Shown here piece after piece: positions 35,188 to 44,235 of a stretch of 64,000 nucleotides of DNA (its first letter is position 1; every line of letters starts with the position of its first letter). A program made the position numbers and the translations under genes. The notes beneath the pieces were generated by a model. That model did not search any database, was not told where the DNA came from, and worked only from the letters and a program-made list of their open reading frames with translations. Source of the stretch: Bradyrhizobium sp. ISRA464 (GTDB lineage Bacteria; Pseudomonadota; Alphaproteobacteria; Rhizobiales; Xanthobacteraceae); contig NZ_CP094526.1 in the NCBI RefSeq assembly GCF_029910095.1, positions 3,348,001 to 3,412,000 of the forward strand, read 5' to 3'.

Positions 35188-35500
35188 ACACCGTCCGTAA
35201 AAATCACGACGAAACAACGTGTTGCATGTGCTCTCGCCTGCAAGATGCGTCGCATTCTTGTTCGACCTCGATCATCTGTCGCTTCAACGCGGCATTGAGC
35301 GCTCAGTCATTCACGATGGCGGCGGTGAGGTTCTTCAGTCAGGCGCCAACCTCCGCGGTCTCGCGGTCCATACTGACATTGTAATCGCAGCATTAATGGA
35401 TTTTTGCTGCGCGAAGCGCCGCACGACTGCCTCGTCGACGCCCGAAGCGCACCTTGCGGGATTTGAGGGGAAGGACTCGCAATAACACCGATAGATAGGT
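35188..35500. other. No gene recognised
   Basis: A 313-bp stretch between tRNA-Gly and the end of the ANTAR gene. An 88-codon plus-strand frame from 35219 has no ribosome site or domain and is not called. Confidence 0.4.
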
Positions 35501-36088
35501 CTAGCCGGTGGCCCTGGGCAGATAGCCTCTGGCCGTGACTTCCGCGGAGAGTTCCTCGATGGTCTTGCGCTGTTCCATGGCGGCTCGCCGGATGAGCGCG
35601 AAGGCGGCCGGTTCGGCGATGGCATGCGAGTGCATGACCTGGAGGACGGCGGCAAGCACGACGCGGCGCGAGCGAAGGCGCTGCTCCAGCTTGGCGACCT
35701 GCTGCTTCAACTCGTTGGTGCGCTCGTTGCGTTCGAACGCCATGACGAGCGCGGCGTAGATACCGGCCGAGCGCAGCGGCTTGACGAGAAACGTGGCGGG
35801 ATCGAGCTCGAGCATCAGCTTCAGGCGGCTCGGCGTCTCCGTGCCGAGCAGGGCGATGACCGGGCATCGTCCGAGGAACGCGCGCTGCGCCGGCGCGGTC
35901 AGCGGCAGGAATTCGTCATCGATCAGCGCCAGGTCCGCGCAGCCGTCGACGGCGCCGCCGGGCTCCCACTGGATGGTGTCGATCCCGAGGCGCTCGAACT
36001 GACGTCGGACGATCGACGCGTCGCGTTCGTCCTTGATGGCAACGAGCGCCTTGCGTCCGCGCAGCGAAAATGAAGACGGCTTGCTCAT
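35501..36088 (-). CDS. AmiR-like ANTAR-domain antiterminator
   Basis: 195 aa. The N-terminal pseudo-receiver domain (KALVAIKDERDASIVRRQF, ADLALIDDEFLPL, LDPATFLVKPLRSAGIYAAL) lacks the full acidic pocket of phosphorylated receivers, as in AmiR/NasT. A coiled coil (NERTNELKQQVAKLEQRL) leads to the ANTAR RNA-binding domain (AVLQVMHSHAIAEPAAFALI, AAMEQRKTIEELSAEV). ANTAR proteins bind paired hexaloop hairpins in leader RNA and stop terminator formation. Its start overlaps the stop of the AmiC-like gene (ATGA). The likely target is the leader at 37404-37673. Confidence 0.88.
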   Translation of the reverse strand: MSKPSSFSLRGRKALVAIKDERDASIVRRQFERLGIDTIQWEPGGAVDGCADLALIDDEFLPLTAPAQRAFLGRCPVIALLGTETPSRLKLMLELDPATFLVKPLRSAGIYAALVMAFERNERTNELKQQVAKLEQRLRSRRVVLAAVLQVMHSHAIAEPAAFALIRRAAMEQRKTIEELSAEVTARGYLPRATG

Positions 36089-37260
36089 TTCACAACCCGC
36101 AAATGCGGCGCATTCGGCGACGCTCCGTCCCTTGCGGTCTCCCGCGCGGGGCTGACGGCGACGTCGAGCTGCGTCAGATAGGGATCCGGCCTAACGGGAG
36201 CATCTGCTTCCCAGAAGATGTCAAACTGTCCTTCGGCGTTGGAAACGGCGAGCCGCGGCGTCAGGACGCAGTGGTTGTTGCCGCCGTCGATCCAGACCGG
36301 TCCTTGCGGCGAATTGTAGCGATGGCCCGCCGCGGCGCGCCGCACCTCGCCGATGTTGGATGTGCCCGCGCGTTGCAGCGCGCGCGCCAGCAGATAGACC
36401 GCGACATAAGTGGATTGTCCGTCGACGCAGGGGCTGCTGGCATCGCCATAGCGCGCCTTCCAGCGTGCGACGAAGGTGCGGTTCTCGGGCAGGCGGATGC
36501 TTTCGAAATAGGCCGACGACGTGATGCAGCCGGCCGATGCCGGTCCCACAACCTTGAGCTCGGGCTCGCACAGGCTGCAGCTCAGCATCGGGATGTTGAG
36601 GCCTGCGCTTGTGGTCGCGGCGTGGAAGGCGCGGATAAAATCGTAGCTCGAGCTACCGACCAGGGTATTGAAGACGGCCGGCGGCCTGCGGCGCACAATC
36701 TCATCGACAATGTGGCCGACCGTGCTTTCGCCGAGCTCAAGCAGCCGTTCGGCAAGGATGCTGCCTTGCGCCGCCGTCACCAGCTCGCGTGTCACGCGAT
36801 TGGTTTCCCAGGTCCAGACATAATTGGAGCCAACGCAGAAGAGGTGCCGCGTGACGTTTTCGAGCACATAGCGCACGAGCGGGAGCACGTTGTGGTTGGG
36901 CGATGCGCCGACATAGATGACGTTGTCTGAACATTCGAACCCCTCGTAGCGGGCGGGGTGCCAGAGCAGGCGATCGGTGCGCTCGACGATTGGCAGCACC
37001 TGCTTGCGCGATGCCGAGGTATAACAGCCGACAATGTGCTCGACGCCGACGTTGCGAATGAGGTCGTCGCAAGCGGTGTGATACTCCGAAACGACGCCAC
37101 GGGGATCGCGGACGTGGGGCGTGATCGAGAAGTCGAAGTCACTCTCGTTGTTGATCTCGTCGACGGCCATCAACGCGCTCTTGAGCAATTCGCGTCCCAT
37201 GGCCTGATAGGGCCCGTGCTGCGAGCATATGATGCCTACTGGAATGGACGGCTTCGTCAT
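36085..37260 (-). CDS. AmiC-like ligand sensor (periplasmic-binding fold, cytosolic)
   Basis: 391 aa, Peripla_BP type I fold. There is no signal peptide: MTKPSIPVGIICSQHGPYQA enters the fold at once, which separates this sensor from the exported transporter subunit at 40124. AmiC binds short amides and releases its partner AmiR; this gene has the same partner, fold and amidase context. Motifs include VDEINNESDFDFSITPHVRD and VGCYTSASRKQVLPIVER. It overlaps the ANTAR gene by 4 nt, giving fixed sensor:antiterminator stoichiometry. Confidence 0.86.
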   Translation of the reverse strand: MTKPSIPVGIICSQHGPYQAMGRELLKSALMAVDEINNESDFDFSITPHVRDPRGVVSEYHTACDDLIRNVGVEHIVGCYTSASRKQVLPIVERTDRLLWHPARYEGFECSDNVIYVGASPNHNVLPLVRYVLENVTRHLFCVGSNYVWTWETNRVTRELVTAAQGSILAERLLELGESTVGHIVDEIVRRRPPAVFNTLVGSSSYDFIRAFHAATTSAGLNIPMLSCSLCEPELKVVGPASAGCITSSAYFESIRLPENRTFVARWKARYGDASSPCVDGQSTYVAVYLLARALQRAGTSNIGEVRRAAAGHRYNSPQGPVWIDGGNNHCVLTPRLAVSNAEGQFDIFWEADAPVRPDPYLTQLDVAVSPARETARDGASPNAPHLRVVK

Positions 37261-37373
37261 CGGGGACTTTCGGCAGTGCAAGGCATTGAGCAGACCATCA
37301 TCGCCGCTATGGGCGCAAGAGGTCTTGCTGAATTGCTGCGCATGCACCTCGTGAAATTTGTGCAGCCAGCTCG

Positions 37374-37403
37374 TTGACAATGCGCCGGACACGTACTTAG
37401 AAT
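37374..37403 (+). promoter_or_regulatory. Sigma-70-type promoter of the amide operon
   Basis: TTGACA at 37374-37379, an 18-nt spacer, and TAGAAT at 37398-37403. Start expected near 37410, giving a leader of about 264 nt before the amidase ATG. Confidence 0.65.
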
Positions 37404-37528
37404 TTTCTGCTACCGGGCTTCCTGTCGAACCTTGCGTGCGTCGATCTGGCCGATGACGTCCTGATCCCCGCACTACGTGCTGCGTTCGATTTCAGGCCCA
37501 TGCGATAGATCATAGCCGCGGCATTAGA

Positions 37529-37573
37529 GCCATTCGTCACCTCGTTTCGGAGGGGCGGGTGGCTTTTTTCTTT
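37529..37573 (+). terminator. Leader terminator of the amide operon (probable attenuator)
   Basis: GCCATTCGTC then (bulged A) CCTC pairs with GAGG then GGCGGGTGGC around GTTTCG: 14 base pairs including G-U pairs, followed by TTTTTTCTTTT. It lies about 100 bp upstream of the first structural gene and downstream of the promoter, so transcription should stop here unless prevented. A small alternative hairpin just upstream, GGC-ATTAGA-GCC (37520-37531), uses the first bases of the terminator stem and would exclude it. Confidence 0.82.
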
Positions 37574-37673
37574 TGCCGCCAAATTAGTTGGCGATGCGTT
37601 GTCGCCAAGCCGGAGGCGCATGCGCGGTGATTGGCCCGCGCTTGCGTTACGTCAAGCGCGGGGATGAGAAACG

Positions 37674-39074
37674 ATGCCGACGACAGATCTTCACTATCTC
37701 GGACTCATTGAAGTCGGGCAGCAGATCCATGCAAGGAAGCTGTCGCCGGTCGAAGTGACCAAGGCGATGCTCGCACGGATCGAGCAGCTCGACGGCAAGC
37801 TCAAGAGCTACGCTTACGTGATGGCCGATGCGGCGCTCGCCGAAGCCGCCACTGCCGAGAAGGATATCGCATCCGGCAAGATCAAGGGGCGGCTGCATGG
37901 CGTGCCGATCGCGGTCAAGGATCTCTGCTGGGTCAAGGGCGCGCCGGCCGCCCATGGCATGCCGATCCACCGCGACTTCCGTCCCAACGAGGACGCCACG
38001 GTGGTTGCGCGGCTGAAGAATGCGGGCGCGATCATTCTCGGCAAGCTGCAGCAGACCGAGGGCGCCTATGCCGATCACCATCCGAAGATCGATCCGCCGA
38101 AGAACCCGTGGAATGCGGATCTCTGGTCGGGGGCATCCTCGAGCGGTTCGGGTGTCGCGACCGCCGCAGGCCTCTGCTTCGGATCGCTCGGCACCGACAC
38201 CGGCGGATCGATTCGCTTTCCCTCGGCCGCCAACGGCATCACGGGGCTGAAGCCGACCTGGGGGCGGGTCAGCCGCTATGGCGCGTTCGAGCTCGCGGCC
38301 ACACTGGATCACATCGGACCGATGGCGCGCAGCGCGGTGGATTGCGGTGCGATGCTTGCCGTGATCGCAGGCCAGGACCCCAAGGATACGACATCCGTGC
38401 CGCTGCCCGTGCCGGACTATCTCGCCGGCCTATCGGGTGATCTGCGCGGCGTGACGATCGGTGTCGACCGGCGCTGGACCAGCGAGGGCACCGACGAGGC
38501 CGCGGGCAAGGTGCTTAGCGAAGGCTTGCGTGTCGCCGCCGATCTCGGCGCAACGATCAAGGACATCGCGTTTCCCGATGCCGTGGCCGTGATCGAGGAT
38601 TGGTTCCCGCTGTGCGGCATCGAGGTGGCTGTCGCGCACGAGCAGACCTATCCGTCGCGCAAGGACGAATATGGCCCCGCGCTTGCAAGCCTGCTCGATC
38701 TCGGCCGGGCGCAATCCGGCATGGACTATCAGAAGATCGTACTGCGGCGCGAAGCATTTCGCGGCGCGGTGCGGCTGCTGTTCGAGACGGTCGATCTCAT
38801 CGCGGTTCCGGCCCAGGCGTTCGCCGCGCCCACGCTCGTCAAGATGGCGACGCTCGGCGAGGATGCGTCCCTGATCACCGGACTACTCCGCTTCACCTGT
38901 CCGTTCGACATGACCGGAAGCCCGACCGTGACACTTCCCGGCGGTTTCGCCCCGAACGGCGGTCCGGTCGCTTTCCAGTTTATCGCGCCTCACTTCGGCG
39001 AAGCAAGCCTGGTGCGCGCAGGCGATGCGCTCCAGCGCGTCACCGACTGGCACAAGCGCCATCCCGCACTCTGA
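37674..39074 (+). CDS. Amidase signature family hydrolase 1
   Basis: Hydrolyses a carboxamide to acid and ammonia in the cytoplasm. 466 aa with the Ser-cisSer-Lys triad: Lys82 in GVPIAVKDLCW, cis-Ser155 in WSGASSSGSG and nucleophile Ser179 in GTDTGGSIRFPS, 24 residues apart as in the family. It is the first gene of a nine-gene operon behind the attenuator. It shares residue numbering and much sequence with the second amidase at 45833, so the two are duplicates. Exact substrate not determined. Confidence 0.92.
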   Translation: MPTTDLHYLGLIEVGQQIHARKLSPVEVTKAMLARIEQLDGKLKSYAYVMADAALAEAATAEKDIASGKIKGRLHGVPIAVKDLCWVKGAPAAHGMPIHRDFRPNEDATVVARLKNAGAIILGKLQQTEGAYADHHPKIDPPKNPWNADLWSGASSSGSGVATAAGLCFGSLGTDTGGSIRFPSAANGITGLKPTWGRVSRYGAFELAATLDHIGPMARSAVDCGAMLAVIAGQDPKDTTSVPLPVPDYLAGLSGDLRGVTIGVDRRWTSEGTDEAAGKVLSEGLRVAADLGATIKDIAFPDAVAVIEDWFPLCGIEVAVAHEQTYPSRKDEYGPALASLLDLGRAQSGMDYQKIVLRREAFRGAVRLLFETVDLIAVPAQAFAAPTLVKMATLGEDASLITGLLRFTCPFDMTGSPTVTLPGGFAPNGGPVAFQFIAPHFGEASLVRAGDALQRVTDWHKRHPAL

Positions 39075-39091
39075 ATCGAGGAGTCCCTCGC

Positions 39092-40090
39092 ATGTCTGCA
39101 GAAGACTGGCTGAAGAGTTCGATCATGGCGAAGCGGGCCGTCGCCAAGGGCGCGACGGGCACGACCCATAGTCTGACCATCGAGCAACAGGGCGGCCTCC
39201 ACTATGTCTACGGTCCCTACGCGAAGCCGACGCTGTCGATCGATCCAGGCGGCGTGGTCGTCGTCGAGACCGAGGACGCCTTCGGCGGCGTGCTGACCAG
39301 CGAGAGCGACAGCCCCACCGCCAAGCTCAACTTCCCTTACCTCAATCCGCAATGCGGGCCGATCGCGGTCAAGGGCGCCAAGAAGGGCGATTGCCTTGCC
39401 GTCTATATCATGGACGTCGAGACGCGCGGCGCGCAGCCGGCTGGAACGACCTGCATCATCCCGGAGTTCGGCGGGCTGGTCGGGACCGCCTCCACGGCGA
39501 TGCTTAATCCGCCGCTGCCCGAGCGGGTGAAGAAGCTGCATGTCGACCGCAATGGCGTGCGCTGGAACGACAAGATCACGCTGCCCTACGAGCCCTTCAT
39601 CGGCACGATCGGCGTGTCGCCCGAGATCGAGGCGATCTCCTCGCTGCAGCCCGACTACCACGGCGGCAACATGGATCTGCCGGACGTGGCACCCGGGGCC
39701 ATCCTCTATCTGCCGGTCCACGCCGAAGGCGGGCTGCTCTATGTCGGCGATTGCCACGCGACGCAGGGCGACGGCGAGCTCTCCGGCGTCGCGCTCGAGC
39801 AGCGCGCGACGGTGACGCTCCAGGTCGATCTGATCAAGAACTGGAGCTTCGCCTGGCCGCGGCTCGAGACCCGTGACTTCATCATGACGATCGGCAGCGC
39901 GCGCCCGCTCGAGGACGCAGCCCGCATCGCCTATCGCGAGCTCGTGCGCTGGATGAGCGCCGACTACGGCTTCGACGAGATCGACGCGTACATGCTGCTC
40001 AGCCAGGCCGGCCGCATGCGGCTCGGCAACATGGTCGACCCGAAATACACGATGGGGGCGTCGATCCTGAAGAATTATCTCAAGACGTGA
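39092..40090 (+). CDS. Acetamidase/formamidase family protein
   Basis: 332 aa, FmdA_AmdA family: zinc-type hydrolases converting formamide or acetamide to ammonia and the acid. Recognised from VVVETEDAFGG, DCLAVYIMDVETRG, PVHAEGGLLYVGDCHATQGD and GELSGVALEQRATVTLQVDL. It lies 17 bp behind the amidase with GAGGAG upstream of ATG 39092. Pairing with an amide sensor and importer supports a short-chain amide substrate. Confidence 0.9.
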   Translation: MSAEDWLKSSIMAKRAVAKGATGTTHSLTIEQQGGLHYVYGPYAKPTLSIDPGGVVVVETEDAFGGVLTSESDSPTAKLNFPYLNPQCGPIAVKGAKKGDCLAVYIMDVETRGAQPAGTTCIIPEFGGLVGTASTAMLNPPLPERVKKLHVDRNGVRWNDKITLPYEPFIGTIGVSPEIEAISSLQPDYHGGNMDLPDVAPGAILYLPVHAEGGLLYVGDCHATQGDGELSGVALEQRATVTLQVDLIKNWSFAWPRLETRDFIMTIGSARPLEDAARIAYRELVRWMSADYGFDEIDAYMLLSQAGRMRLGNMVDPKYTMGASILKNYLKT

Positions 40091-40123
40091 CTTTCACAAC
40101 TTTCAAGGACAGGGGACATCGCC

Positions 40124-41362
40124 ATGATTTTGGGACGTAGGTGTGGGACTGCTTTGCTCGGCGCAATTGTCGCGGTGGCGGCACTGAGTGTTGCTCACGC
40201 GGCCGAGCCGCCGCTGAAGGTCGGCCTGCTCGAGGACGTCTCCGGCGACCTCGCATTCATGGGCATGCCGAAGCTGCACGGCTCGCAGCTCGCGGTCGAG
40301 GAAATCAACAAGAGCGGCGGCATTCTCGGGCGCCGGATCGAGCTGATCCATCTCGATCCGCAGGGCGACAATGCCCGCTATCAGGAGTTCGGCCGCCGGC
40401 TGCTCAATCGCGACAAGGTCGACGTTCTCATCGGTGGCATCACCTCGGCCTCGCGCGAGGCGCTGCGTCCGATCGTCGATCGCACCACCACGCCGTATTT
40501 CTACACGAACCAGTATGAAGGCGGCGTCTGCGATGCCAACATGATCAGCATGGGCGCGGTGCCCGAGCAGCAGTTCTCGACCCTGATCCCCTGGATGGTC
40601 GAGAAGTTCGGCAAGAAGGTCTACGTCATCGCCGCCGATTATAATTTCGGCCAGATCTCGGCGGAGTGGAACCGCAAGATCATGAAGGATCTCGGCGGCG
40701 AGGTCGTGGGCGAGGAGTTCATCCCGCTCGGCGTCTCGCAATTCGCGCAAACGATTCAGAACATCCAGAAGGCGAAACCCGATTGGCTGCTGACCATCAA
40801 TGTCGGAGCCGCGCAGGACTCGTTCTTCGAGCAGGCCGCCGCGGCCAACCTCAATTTGCCGATGGGCTCCTCGATCAAGATCATGCTCGGCTTCGAGCAC
40901 AAGCGGTTCAAGCCGCCGGCGCTCAACAACATGCATGCGACCGCGAACTGGTTCGAGGAGATCGACACCCCCGAAGCCAACGACTTCAAAAAGCGCTGGC
41001 ACGCCAAGTTCCCCGACGAGCTCTACATCAACGACATGGGCTACAACGCCTACAACGCGCTCTACATGTACAAGGCGCTGGTCGAGAAGGCGAAGTCGAC
41101 CAAGCTCGAGGACCTGCGCAAGGTGATCGCGACCGGCGCTGCCTGCATCGATGCGCCCGAAGGCAAGGTCTGCATCGATCCGAAGAGCCAGCACACGTCG
41201 CACCGCATGCGCCTGATTTCGGTCGGCCTCAAGCACGAGGTCACGGTTGAGAAGGACTACGGAACGATCCAGCCGTACTGGCTTGGCGAGATCGGCTGCG
41301 ATCTCACCAAGAAGAACGACAAGGATCAGTACACGCCGAGCCATCTTCCCAGCAAGTCGTGA
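40124..41362 (+). CDS. ABC importer substrate-binding protein (amide/urea/branched-chain type)
   Basis: 412 aa with a Sec signal peptide (GTALLGAIVAVAALSVAHA). Type I periplasmic binding fold (PPLKVGLLEDVSGDLAFMG, VDVLIGGITSASREALRP), similar in style to UrtA/FmdD and to the AmiC-like sensor across the leader. It delivers ligand to the permease pair that follows. Two Cys pairs near the C terminus (GAACIDAPEGKVCIDP) may form disulfides. Confidence 0.9.
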   Translation: MILGRRCGTALLGAIVAVAALSVAHAAEPPLKVGLLEDVSGDLAFMGMPKLHGSQLAVEEINKSGGILGRRIELIHLDPQGDNARYQEFGRRLLNRDKVDVLIGGITSASREALRPIVDRTTTPYFYTNQYEGGVCDANMISMGAVPEQQFSTLIPWMVEKFGKKVYVIAADYNFGQISAEWNRKIMKDLGGEVVGEEFIPLGVSQFAQTIQNIQKAKPDWLLTINVGAAQDSFFEQAAAANLNLPMGSSIKIMLGFEHKRFKPPALNNMHATANWFEEIDTPEANDFKKRWHAKFPDELYINDMGYNAYNALYMYKALVEKAKSTKLEDLRKVIATGAACIDAPEGKVCIDPKSQHTSHRMRLISVGLKHEVTVEKDYGTIQPYWLGEIGCDLTKKNDKDQYTPSHLPSKS

Positions 41363-41458
41363 CGTGCGCGGGGCACGAATCTTGCTCGTGTGAACACGTG
41401 GAGGCGTTCCGCCTCACCGGCGTCGCAACGATGCGGCGCCGCGATCAGGGAGGCCAGG

Positions 41459-42325
41459 ATGTCGGCTGAACTCTTCTCGCTGTTCTATCAGTTCGCCGAC
41501 GTCTTCGCGTTCCTGATCCTGTCGGCCGCGGGCCTTGCCATCGTGTTCGGCATGATGGGCGTCATCAACATGGCGCATGGCGAATTCATCATGTGCGGCG
41601 CCTATGTGACCGTCGGACTGGTGAATCTCGGCGTGCCGCTTCCGATCGCGCAGATCCTCGCCGCGGTGACGGCGGGGCTCATCGGCGTCGTCGTCGAGTT
41701 CCTGATCGTGCGGCGCTTCTACAAGCGTCCGCTCGATTCCCTGCTTGCCACGTGGGGTCTCAGCCTGATCGTGACGCAGTCGATGCTGCTGATCGTCGGC
41801 TCCGCGGTGCGAGGCATCGGGACCCCCGAAGGGAGCTTTGCGATCGGTGAGTATACGTTCTCGACCTACCGGCTCGTGCTGTTCGGATGTGCGGTAGCGG
41901 TGCTCATCGGTCTCTACATCATCTTCATGAAGACACGCTTCGGCGTGATCGCACGGGCGACGATGCAGAACGCGGCGATGGCGAAGGCGCTGGGCGCCCG
42001 GACGGGCCGGATCTATGTGGTCAGCTTCGGCATCGGCACGGGGCTGGCGGGCCTCTGCGGCGCGCTGTATGCGCCGACCATGACGCTGATCCCGACGATG
42101 GGCGCGACCTTCGTGGTGGAGAGTTTCGTCACCGTCGTGATCGGCGGCGCCAATGTGCTGCTCGGAACGGCGCCGGCGGCGGTGTTCCTGGCGATGATCC
42201 GGATGACGCTGAACGCGAGCTACGGCCAGATCATCGGGCAGATCGGCATGCTGTTTGCAGTCATCCTAGTCATTCGTGTCCTGCCCGAAGGACTGTCCAG
42301 CGTGCTGGTGCGTCGTGGGCGCTAG
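41459..42325 (+). CDS. ABC importer permease 1 (LivH/UrtB type)
   Basis: 288 aa, eight or so membrane helices, start ATG 41459 behind an AGGGAGG ribosome site. Family motifs: GLAIVFGMMGVINMAHGEF near the N terminus and the cytoplasmic loop ARATMQNAAMAKALGAR that contacts the ATPases. Lacks the long periplasmic extension of UrtB. Confidence 0.9.
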   Translation: MSAELFSLFYQFADVFAFLILSAAGLAIVFGMMGVINMAHGEFIMCGAYVTVGLVNLGVPLPIAQILAAVTAGLIGVVVEFLIVRRFYKRPLDSLLATWGLSLIVTQSMLLIVGSAVRGIGTPEGSFAIGEYTFSTYRLVLFGCAVAVLIGLYIIFMKTRFGVIARATMQNAAMAKALGARTGRIYVVSFGIGTGLAGLCGALYAPTMTLIPTMGATFVVESFVTVVIGGANVLLGTAPAAVFLAMIRMTLNASYGQIIGQIGMLFAVILVIRVLPEGLSSVLVRRGR

Positions 42326-42373
42326 AGCATGATCCGGAAAAGTGTGAAGCGGTTTTCTGCAAGGATCATGCTC
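42324..42373. repeat. Rhizobial intergenic palindrome inside the operon
   Basis: AGAGCATGATCCGGAAAAG and CAAGGATCATGCTC are inverted around GTGTGAAGCGGTTTTCTG. This motif is a common dispersed element in Rhizobiales genomes. It begins at the stop codon of permease 1 and spaces it from permease 2. Confidence 0.7.
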
Positions 42374-42394
42374 AAACAAAGAGGCGAGACGGTG

Positions 42395-43513
42395 ATGCGA
42401 TCGCAGTCGACCGTATCACCGTCGAAGCGAGGATCCCTGATGTTCAAGCTGCTCGACGGTCCGCAGACGCTCGGACGAGGCAAGATCTTCTGGTCCTGCT
42501 TCCTTGCCGTGCTGGCATGCGCGCTGATCTATCCGCTGTTTGCCGACTCCTATGATGTCGGCAACTTCGCCTATTTCCTGATCTGGATCTTCATGGCGCT
42601 CGGCCTCTGCCTGATGTGGGGCTATGGCGGCATGCTGTCGTTCGGCCAGACCTTCTTCTTCGGCATCGCCGGCTACGGCTATGGCGTGCTCGCGATCAAC
42701 ATGGGCGGCGGGACGACGACGATCGCAGCGCTCGTTCTCTCCGTGCTCATCGCGATGGTCGCGGCCGGGATCCTCGGCTACTTCATGATCTGGGGCGGCA
42801 TCAGCGGCATCTTCTTCGGCATCGTGACGCTGTCGGCGACGCTGGTGCTTGCGTTCTTCCTCGGGCAGACGGCCGGGCCGGAATGGCATATCGGCCCGGC
42901 GCGGCTGAACGGCTTCAATGGCATGAAGGGCATGGACCCGCTGGCAATCGGTGACTTCTACATCGAAGGATCGGCGCTCTATTACATTATGATCGCGCTG
43001 ATCGTGATCGTTTATTTCGCGCTGCGCATGCTGGTGAACTCGAGCGTCGGCAACGTGATCGTCGCCACGCGGGAAAATCCGCAGCGCGCCGAGATGCTCG
43101 GCTACGACGTGCGCAAATACCAGCTCCTGACCTTCGTGATCGGCAGCGGTCTCGCTGGGCTCAGCGGTGCGCTGTACACCTCCTGGGGACAGTTCATCAC
43201 CCCATCGAGCATTGGCCTTCCGGCGGCGGCGATGCCGATCGTGTGGGTCGCGTTCTCCGGGCGCAGCGATCTGACCGCGACGCTTGTCGGATCATTCCTG
43301 CTGCTGTTCGGCTTCCAGACCATCACGGTCTACAGTCAGCAGGCAGCGCTGGTGCTGATGGGGGCGCTTCTGCTCGCGACCGTGATGCTGGCGCCGCAGG
43401 GCTTTGTGCTCGGCATCGGCAAGCTCGTTGTCGACTGGTGGACCAGGCGTCAGCGGCGCGAGCCGGCGTCCACGTTGGCCGACGCCGGCCGCCTGCAATC
43501 GGATGAGACTTGA
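42395..43513 (+). CDS. ABC importer permease 2 (LivM/UrtC type)
   Basis: 372 aa. An upstream in-frame ATG at 42329 would put the palindromic repeat inside the protein, so ATG 42395 (GAGGCGAGACGGTG upstream) or 42440 is preferred. Typical motifs are LGLCLMWGYGGMLSFGQTFF and the loop VIVATRENPQRAEMLGYDVR. Forms the membrane pore with permease 1. Confidence 0.9.
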   Translation: MRSQSTVSPSKRGSLMFKLLDGPQTLGRGKIFWSCFLAVLACALIYPLFADSYDVGNFAYFLIWIFMALGLCLMWGYGGMLSFGQTFFFGIAGYGYGVLAINMGGGTTTIAALVLSVLIAMVAAGILGYFMIWGGISGIFFGIVTLSATLVLAFFLGQTAGPEWHIGPARLNGFNGMKGMDPLAIGDFYIEGSALYYIMIALIVIVYFALRMLVNSSVGNVIVATRENPQRAEMLGYDVRKYQLLTFVIGSGLAGLSGALYTSWGQFITPSSIGLPAAAMPIVWVAFSGRSDLTATLVGSFLLLFGFQTITVYSQQAALVLMGALLLATVMLAPQGFVLGIGKLVVDWWTRRQRREPASTLADAGRLQSDET

Positions 43514-43515
43514 CC

Positions 43516-44235
43516 ATGACACTCGTCGATGTGAAAGGCGTCTCCAAGCGCTTCGGTGGATTGACCGCCGTTTCCGACGTCGATCTGACGGTCAATGCCG
43601 GCGAGGTTCACTGCCTGATCGGGCCCAATGGGGCAGGGAAGAGCACCTTGTTCAAGCTGATCGTCGGGCTCTACCCGCCGACCAAGGGCAGCATCTTCTT
43701 CGATTCCGTCGATATTACCAATGAGCGGCCCTATGCGCGGGTGCAGCGAGGCATGAGCATCAAGATGCAGGCGCCGAGCGTCTTCAAGGAGCTGCCGGTG
43801 CGCCAGAATATCCAGATCGCGCTCCAGGAGCGTCTTTCCGGCGCCGAACGCGGCACGGAAGAGGAGCGGCTGCTGACGCTGCTCAACCTGGCGGCGGACA
43901 GCGGGAAGCTGGCCGGTGAGCTGTCGCACGGCCAGCAGCAATGGCTCGAGATCGGGATGGCATTGGCGCTGCGGCCGCAGCTCCTGCTGCTGGACGAGCC
44001 GACCGCCGGCATGTCGCCGGAGGAGACCTACAAGACCGGCGAGCTGATCAAGTCGTTCAATGCCGAGGGCATGACGGTTCTCGTGGTCGAGCATGATATG
44101 GCCTTCGTGCGCCAGGTCGCGCAGCGCGTCACGGTGCTGCACCTCGGCAGGATCTTCGCGCGCGGCAGCCTCGATGCGATCCTGCAAGACGAGAAGGTCG
44201 CCGACATCTATCTGGGTCAGGGCCATGCCCACTGA
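43516..44235 (+). CDS. ABC importer ATPase 1 (LivG/UrtD type)
   Basis: 239 aa. Walker A GPNGAGKST, ABC signature LSHGQQQWLEIGMAL, Walker B LLLLDEPTAGMSP, switch His in LVVEHDMAFV. The C terminus overlaps the next start by 11 bp, so the two ATPases are translationally coupled. Confidence 0.93.
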   Translation: MTLVDVKGVSKRFGGLTAVSDVDLTVNAGEVHCLIGPNGAGKSTLFKLIVGLYPPTKGSIFFDSVDITNERPYARVQRGMSIKMQAPSVFKELPVRQNIQIALQERLSGAERGTEEERLLTLLNLAADSGKLAGELSHGQQQWLEIGMALALRPQLLLLDEPTAGMSPEETYKTGELIKSFNAEGMTVLVVEHDMAFVRQVAQRVTVLHLGRIFARGSLDAILQDEKVADIYLGQGHAH

